A stretch of DNA of 64,000 bases from Marinomonas sp. UCMA 3892. Lineage in GTDB: Bacteria > Pseudomonadota > Gammaproteobacteria > Pseudomonadales > Marinomonadaceae. The stretch spans positions 186,001 through 250,000 of the forward strand of contig NZ_PTXN01000009.1 in NCBI RefSeq assembly GCF_012726345.1, given 5' to 3'. How positions within the stretch are numbered: the stretch's first letter is position 1; each line of letters starts with the position of its first letter. The notes beneath the pieces are model-generated. The model had not been told where the DNA came from. It searched no databases and saw nothing but the letters and a program-made list of their open reading frames with translations. Shown one piece after another: positions 59,264 to 64,000 of the stretch. The position numbers were made by a program, and so were the translations under genes.

Positions 59264-60908
59264 CATAAGTAAAGTTCTTTTATTAGAGGATAATGCTTCA
59301 ACTCGCTTGATTGTGTCTAAGGCACTTCAAATAAAAGGGATTGAGGTGATATTGACATCAACGCTTGAAGAAGCTCGTCAATGTTTTGGTGATAACTCTA
59401 TAAAACTTTTCTTGCTCGATGTTCATCTACCAGATGGAATGTCAGACGAATTAATTCCACAGATTCGTCGACTCTACCCAATGGCTCCTATTCTAATGAT
59501 AACTGCGGAATATGACAGCTCGCACATGGCACGTTTGTTTGATGCGGGAGTAAAAGATTTTATTCAAAAACCCATTTTACCATTACTCTTATCAAACAAA
59601 GTACAAAGTTTTCTTGATTGGTCAGAAGTGGAATTGGCTCTATTTAGAGCTAATGAAAACTACCTCAGTATCATGCAAGAAAAAGAGCAAGAAGAAGCGC
59701 TAGCATTTTTTGTCTACGATCATATATTACATACCCACTCTTGCTCTATTGAAGGTGTTGATGTAGCCACACTCTCTAGCGGAAGGTTTTGCGGTGATAT
59801 TCTAATATCGGCAATGTCGCCGAATGGCAATTTAATTATTATGTTGGGGGACGCAACTGGCCATGGTATGGCAGCAGCTATTACTATTTACCCTATGGTT
59901 GTCACCTTTAATGCCATGGTAAAAAAAGGCCTATCAACGGGAGCAATTTTACGGGAACTTAGTGACAAACACTCTGAAACTGTCCCCAGCAATCGTTTTT
60001 TCGCCTGTATTTTAATTGAAATATCCTTAGCAAAAAACACCATTAGCATCTGGAATGGAGGAATGCCACATGTGCTTATTTTCGATAAAGAACAACAATT
60101 AATCGATAAAATTCCTGCAAAAAACATGGCTATTGGTATTTTGCTGACCAACGAAATCAGTACTAAATTCGAAACCTTTCCACTTGATAGCATTGAATAT
60201 CTTTCGTTTTTTAGTGATGGCTTAATTGAAAATAAACGTCACAAAGAAACAATGCTTACCTTTAATGATGTCTACTCCATTATTGCTGAATACCCTAGCG
60301 ATCCAGAGCACTCAATTACACGCATGCATGCCATGGAAGCAGATTTAAACAGCCACGATGACATGACCTTATGCAGCTTAAATTTAGGGACATTAAGACA
60401 AGAGCTCTCAGATACTCCTGTAGAAAAACAAAGTCCAAAAGGGAACTTTTCATTTAGTTTTGAGCTATTTGGAGACTCACTGTTGAATGATCATTTTACT
60501 TTAAAACTAGTAGAACTCATTGAAAGCTATGGCTTTTCTCAGTCATTTTGCCAGCGAGTATTCACGGTACTTACTGAATTACTCGTTAACTCTGTAGACC
60601 ATGGCATTTTAAACATCCAGTCTAACCTGAAAAAAACAGATTTTATCGCTTACCTAGACGATAGAAATGAGGCTATTCAAACCCTAAGCAATAACCAAAA
60701 GGTTGCTGTATCCGTTAATTGGGACGCCAACCAAAAAACACTGAGATTAACAGTCTCAGACTCAGGCAATGGCTATCAAGTTAAGAAAGAAATACCTATT
60801 TCAAGTGATCAAAGTTATGGCAGAGGCTTAAGCATAGTGAGTAGTTTATGTAGTGACTTTGCCTATGATCAAAATATCAACACAACACGTACGACCTTAC
60901 GTTACTAG
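59256..60908 (+). CDS. Response regulator fused to PP2C phosphatase and HATPase kinase domains
   Basis: A 550-residue three-domain protein. A receiver domain (about 1-125) has acidic E11/D12 and phospho-acceptor D55 (LLDVHLPDG). A SpoIIE/RsbU-type PP2C domain (about 165-375) has GDATGHGMAAA, WNGGMPHVLIF, FFSDGLIE and the closing H-D-D-M-T-L. An RsbW-like HATPase (about 410-550) has LTELLVNSVDHG and VSDSGNGYQV. Phosphorylation of D55 by CheA could therefore control the phosphorylation state of the STAS protein. I chose ATG 59256, which overlaps the STAS stop by 8 nt. It is followed 8 nt later by cheY. Confidence 0.9.
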   Translation: MNSISKVLLLEDNASTRLIVSKALQIKGIEVILTSTLEEARQCFGDNSIKLFLLDVHLPDGMSDELIPQIRRLYPMAPILMITAEYDSSHMARLFDAGVKDFIQKPILPLLLSNKVQSFLDWSEVELALFRANENYLSIMQEKEQEEALAFFVYDHILHTHSCSIEGVDVATLSSGRFCGDILISAMSPNGNLIIMLGDATGHGMAAAITIYPMVVTFNAMVKKGLSTGAILRELSDKHSETVPSNRFFACILIEISLAKNTISIWNGGMPHVLIFDKEQQLIDKIPAKNMAIGILLTNEISTKFETFPLDSIEYLSFFSDGLIENKRHKETMLTFNDVYSIIAEYPSDPEHSITRMHAMEADLNSHDDMTLCSLNLGTLRQELSDTPVEKQSPKGNFSFSFELFGDSLLNDHFTLKLVELIESYGFSQSFCQRVFTVLTELLVNSVDHGILNIQSNLKKTDFIAYLDDRNEAIQTLSNNQKVAVSVNWDANQKTLRLTVSDSGNGYQVKKEIPISSDQSYGRGLSIVSSLCSDFAYDQNINTTRTTLRY

Positions 60909-60916
60909 GATGAATT

Positions 60917-61282
60917 ATGAGTAAAAAACTGCTTATCGTAGATGACTCCCCTTCTGTTCGCCAGATGGTGGAAATGACCTTAAAAGGGGCTGGTTACGCT
61001 GTTAAAACAGCAAGTGATGGCCAAGCCGCACTAAACCTTTGTAAAACCGAAATGTTTGATTTTGTTCTAACCGATCAGAATATGCCTAACATGGATGGCA
61101 TAACCTTAATTAAATCGTTGCGAGCGATGCCAAGTTATGCCCGAGTCCCACTCATTGTATTAACCACTGAGGCAGGGGAAAACATGAAGCAAAAGGGTAA
61201 AGCTGCAGGAGCAACTGGGTGGATGGTGAAACCATTTGACCCTAAAAAATTGCTTGAAGTTGTTGCGAAAGTCCTTCGCTAA
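60917..61282 (+). CDS. cheY: Chemotaxis response regulator CheY-like
   Basis: A 121-residue stand-alone receiver. It has D9/D10 (LLIVDDSPSVRQMVEMTL), phospho-acceptor D53 (VLTDQNMPNMDG), T83 or T84 in VLTTEAG and K105 (MVKPFDPKKL). The sequence is that of cluster-type CheY proteins. Its output may be flagellar or non-flagellar; the cluster has no flagellar genes in view. It lies between the REC-PP2C gene and cheA, with AGGATG upstream. Confidence 0.93.
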   Translation: MSKKLLIVDDSPSVRQMVEMTLKGAGYAVKTASDGQAALNLCKTEMFDFVLTDQNMPNMDGITLIKSLRAMPSYARVPLIVLTTEAGENMKQKGKAAGATGWMVKPFDPKKLLEVVAKVLR

Positions 61283-61315
61283 ACGTCTCATTTTGCAAAT
61301 TCATTGAGAGACAGT

Positions 61316-63325
61316 ATGGATAATTTAAGTCAATACAATGAGGTTTTTTTCGAGGAGGCGCAAGAACACCTCGAAACCATGGAAACATTATTGCTCGCCT
61401 ATAATATCGATTCACCCGATATGGAAGAGCTTAATAGTGTGTTCCGTGCCGCGCACTCAATAAAAGGTGGTAGCGACATTTTTGGCTTCAAAGCTTTGAC
61501 AGGGTTAACTCATGTTATGGAAAACATGTTGGACTCTGCAAGAAACAATGAACTCACTTTAACCACTGATCTCATTACTGTTTTATTAGAAACCACCGAT
61601 GTTCTAAAAAATATTCTTAGTTGCTATCGAGAAGAAGCAGAGATCGATTGGGACATTATCGAAGCCAGTAAGGCTCGATTAAGCGCTACTCTTCAAGAAG
61701 TGACTGGCTCAAATAATCAAGTCCACTCTCCTTTAGATGAGGAAGAAGATCTCGGCTATGGTTTTTTTGATGACGATGATGCTGACACAGAAGAGGAGCA
61801 AGGTTTTGGTTTCTTTGAGGAAGACGAAAATGACTCAGAAAAAGACCAAGGTTTTGGTTTCTTTGATGAGGATGACAAAGAGCAAGAGCAAGATCAAGAT
61901 AGCAAAGCCATTGATGAAGAAAGCCTTGGGTATGGCTTTTTTGAAGAAAACAATGAGATGGCTAAAGAGGCCGAAAGTCTAACTACAGAACCTCAACCGG
62001 ATGCTAATACTGAGCATACAGAAAACATTGGTTATGGCTTCTTTAATGAAGAATTTAATAGCCCTCAAAAAGATGCAGTAACAGCACAACCTGCAGGCCT
62101 AACCTCTTCTACCGTTGCTAAACCAACACCTTCATCCAAAGCATCCGAAACGAAGGCTGAAGCAACTAGCATACGAGTCGAAACCAACAAAATTGACAAA
62201 CTCGTTAACCTAGTGGGTGAACTTGTTATTACTCAATCCATGCTGAATTTAATTGGCAGTGAAGTACCTGAAAGCATCGCCGATAAAATGCAATCAGCAC
62301 TAATTGAACTTGAGCGAAACACTCGTGAAATTCAAGAAGCCGTTATGTCGGTTCGCATGCTCCCTATTTCTTTTGTATTCAACCGTTTCCCCAGACTGGT
62401 CCGTGATTTATCAACTAAATTAGAGAAGAAAATCAACCTAGTCATCGAAGGCGGAAACACAGAAATAGACAAAAATTTAGTGGAGAAAATTTCTGATCCT
62501 CTACTACATCTAATTAGAAACAGTGTGGATCATGGCATTGAGCTGCCAGCAAAGCGACTAGAAGCCAATAAATCTGAAACTGGTATCGTGATGCTTTCAG
62601 CAGCACAAAAAGGCGGCGAAATCGTTATCACTATTACGGATGATGGTGCCGGTCTAAATCGTGAGCGAATCATAGCCAAAGCCGTTGAAAAAGGTATCTC
62701 GTTACCTGAACCGCTATCAGATAGTGCAGTCTGGCAACTTATTTTTGAAGCGGGATTTTCTACCGCCGCTGAAGTGACCGATGTTTCTGGTCGTGGCGTT
62801 GGAATGGACGTGGTAAGACGAAATATTGAATCTCTAGGTGGCCGTATTGATATCAGTTCAACCGCTGGCATGGGAACTGTATTCACCATCAATTTACCAC
62901 TGACATTAGCAATATTAGATGGCATGACAGTAGAGGCTTCTGACCAAGTATTCATTATCCCTCTTGTCAATATTGTTGAGAGTATTCAGCCCGTTGCCGA
63001 ACAAATCAAGCATATTAAAGGTAAGAAATTACTCTGGGTTCGTGATGAATACTGGCCACTAATTGATATTGGAAAAACGTTAGGAGGAAGCCCAAATGAA
63101 ACCAATATGGAAACTGGCATTGTTGTTCTAGTTGAAACATCTAAACAACGATTTGGGTTAATCATTGATTCTTTATTAGGCCAGCAACAGGTCGTGATTA
63201 AGAACTTAGAACGACATTATCGAAGAGTAGAAGGCATTGCTGGCGCAACCATAATGGGAGATGGCAGCGTGGCGTTAATTTTAGATGTCGATTCAATAAC
63301 GCAATTCATCAAATCGGACTTATAG
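61316..63325 (+). CDS. cheA: Chemotaxis histidine kinase CheA with acidic GYGFF repeats
   Basis: A 669-residue kinase. P1 (about 1-115) carries H47 (RAAHSIKGGSDIFGF). Instead of a canonical P2 domain, residues about 140-250 are an acidic linker with five copies of G-Y/F-G-F-F followed by D/E-rich sequence. P3 dimerisation (about 285-345) begins SIRVETNKIDKLVNLVGELV. P4 has HLIRNSVDHGIELPAKR, DDGAGLN and GRGVGMDVVRRNIESLGG, and P5 is CheW-like. I chose ATG 61316; a TTG 12 nt upstream is possible. It lies 12 nt before cheW. A CheA with acidic repeats occurs in Che2/cluster III-type systems (recollection). Confidence 0.94.
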   Translation: MDNLSQYNEVFFEEAQEHLETMETLLLAYNIDSPDMEELNSVFRAAHSIKGGSDIFGFKALTGLTHVMENMLDSARNNELTLTTDLITVLLETTDVLKNILSCYREEAEIDWDIIEASKARLSATLQEVTGSNNQVHSPLDEEEDLGYGFFDDDDADTEEEQGFGFFEEDENDSEKDQGFGFFDEDDKEQEQDQDSKAIDEESLGYGFFEENNEMAKEAESLTTEPQPDANTEHTENIGYGFFNEEFNSPQKDAVTAQPAGLTSSTVAKPTPSSKASETKAEATSIRVETNKIDKLVNLVGELVITQSMLNLIGSEVPESIADKMQSALIELERNTREIQEAVMSVRMLPISFVFNRFPRLVRDLSTKLEKKINLVIEGGNTEIDKNLVEKISDPLLHLIRNSVDHGIELPAKRLEANKSETGIVMLSAAQKGGEIVITITDDGAGLNRERIIAKAVEKGISLPEPLSDSAVWQLIFEAGFSTAAEVTDVSGRGVGMDVVRRNIESLGGRIDISSTAGMGTVFTINLPLTLAILDGMTVEASDQVFIIPLVNIVESIQPVAEQIKHIKGKKLLWVRDEYWPLIDIGKTLGGSPNETNMETGIVVLVETSKQRFGLIIDSLLGQQQVVIKNLERHYRRVEGIAGATIMGDGSVALILDVDSITQFIKSDL

Positions 63326-63337
63326 GGGGCATTCATT

Positions 63338-63820
63338 ATGGCAATACTTCAGCAGGGGAATACGTCTTCAATGCCTGCAAAAGAGTTCTTAACCTTTGTT
63401 CTTGGCGATGAAGCCTACGCACTCGATATTATGACGGTGAAAGAAATACGGGGATATGAACCAGCAACAAAAATAGCGAATGCGCCAAGTTACATTAAAG
63501 GAGTTATCAACCTCCGTGGCGATATTGTTCCGATTGTCGACTTACGAATTAAATTCAATATAGGTGAAGCCACTTATAACGAATGGACCATAGTGATTAT
63601 GCTAAATGTACGCGATCGCGTGGTTGGAATTGTGGTTGATGGTGTATCAGATGTAATGAACTTAGAAGCCGAAGATATTAAACCAGCACCTGAATTTGGT
63701 GTGGCTTTCGATAGCCGTTACCTACATGGGCTTGCCGCATTGGAGGACCAAATGGTGATTATCGTGGACATTGAAGAACTCATATCCAGCGATGAGATCG
63801 GTGTTTTCGAGAGTGTATAA
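63338..63820 (+). CDS. cheW: Chemotaxis coupling protein CheW
   Basis: A 160-residue CheW that links receptors to CheA. The fold markers are KEFLTFVLGDEAYALDIMTVKEIRGYEPATKIANAPSYIKGVINLRGDIVPIVDLRIKF-type sequence, with the conserved N-L-R-G, and VVGIVVDGVSDVMNL. A glycine-rich ribosome-binding site AGGGGG lies about 10 nt before ATG 63338. It follows cheA directly. Confidence 0.95.
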   Translation: MAILQQGNTSSMPAKEFLTFVLGDEAYALDIMTVKEIRGYEPATKIANAPSYIKGVINLRGDIVPIVDLRIKFNIGEATYNEWTIVIMLNVRDRVVGIVVDGVSDVMNLEAEDIKPAPEFGVAFDSRYLHGLAALEDQMVIIVDIEELISSDEIGVFESV

Positions 63821-63890
63821 GAATAAACAATATTCACAGTTAGCCTTCAAGGCTTCACAGTAAATAAGATTCACAGGAAGGGTTAATGCC

Positions 63891-64000
63891 ATGTTAAAAA
63901 GCCTATTTTCAAAGCGATTAGATGATAATCAAATGATTATCGACAAAGATGTCTGGGTAAACGCTCAAGGTCAATTAAATGCTTTAACGCGATCTCAAGC
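63891..64000 (+). CDS. Start of another gene, probably a chemoreceptor (cut by window edge)
   Basis: An open frame begins at ATG 63891 with AGGAAGGG about 8 nt upstream and runs off the window (37 codons visible: MLKSLFSKRLDDNQMIIDKD...). In Che2/cluster III-type loci the gene after cheW encodes a soluble or PAS-containing receptor, so a receptor is likely, but the visible residues are not diagnostic. Confidence 0.5.
   Translation, partial: MLKSLFSKRLDDNQMIIDKDVWVNAQGQLNALTRSQ

Overview
The window looks like the chromosome of a marine gammaproteobacterium of the Oceanospirillales/Pseudomonadales type. Marinomonas is my best guess, but this is inferred from gene content and order, not from a marker gene. 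Supporting evidence: the order yccA-like, tusDCB-tusE, cobA, serS, crcB, rarA, lolA, ftsK ... aat, infA, clpA, clpS, cspD ... nudJ, mnmA, hflD ... purB, roxA, GNAT closely follows the order I recall for Pseudomonas aeruginosa PA2604-PA2631. The block gacA/uvrY-uvrC-pgsA-tRNA(Gly)-tRNA(Cys)-tRNA(Leu) is shared with enterics. The isocitrate dehydrogenase is monomeric, and a second, Che2/F7-like chemosensory cluster is present. The DNA is moderately AT-rich, with well-formed intrinsic terminators.

Layout. 1-1564: the end of an integrated element, with the N-terminus of an SRA/YDG-domain protein and a tyrosine integrase next to tRNA-Leu(UAA). 1565-7074 (minus): three tRNAs, pgsA, uvrC, gacA and a DnaT-like/phage-P-like primosome pair. 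7075-9647 (plus): hpf, a BI-1 family membrane protein and the TusBCD-TusE sulfur relay, followed by a 53-bp minisatellite. 9876-18409 (minus): cobA, serS, crcB, rarA, lolA, ftsK and a porin. 18956-26500: aat, infA (plus); clpA-clpS (minus); cspD, rluE, nudJ, mnmA, hflD (plus). 26765-34159: monomeric idh, an MCP (minus), purB, the L16 hydroxylase roxA and a GNAT. 34278-42000: fklB; a Fur-box-like dyad driving a tiny membrane protein; a UspA; topB under a LexA box; a RhtB exporter; two paralogous membrane-anchored helical-repeat proteins; a Pit phosphate transporter. 42295-49950: sdaA, an aldehyde dehydrogenase with a divergent AraC regulator, two MFS transporters and a small membrane protein. 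50123-57355: folE-folM, Tat-exported YghX, a glycosyltransferase/PAP2 pair, pldA, a CHMI-like tautomerase, ghrA and a VOC protein. 57808-64000: a chemosensory operon (short receptor, STAS, REC-PP2C-HATPase, CheY, CheA, CheW and the start of another gene).

How genes cooperate. TusBCD and TusE pass persulfide sulfur to MnmA, encoded about 15 kb away, for the 2-thiouridine of tRNA. ClpS hands N-end-rule substrates made by Aat to ClpA. GacA, UvrC and PgsA keep their usual linkage. FolE and FolM suggest tetrahydromonapterin synthesis. The terminal cluster couples a CheA/CheY/CheW system to an RsbU/RsbV-like partner switch fused into one response regulator.

The most unusual items are the STAS/REC-PP2C-HATPase module with a CheA carrying five acidic G-Y/F-G-F-F repeats, the SOS-box-controlled topB with a very short leader, the Fur-like dyad with an unknown 73-residue membrane protein, the 158-nt rluE/nudJ overprint, the chromosomal DnaT/P pair, and the two unnamed paralogues at 38.7-40.3 kb.
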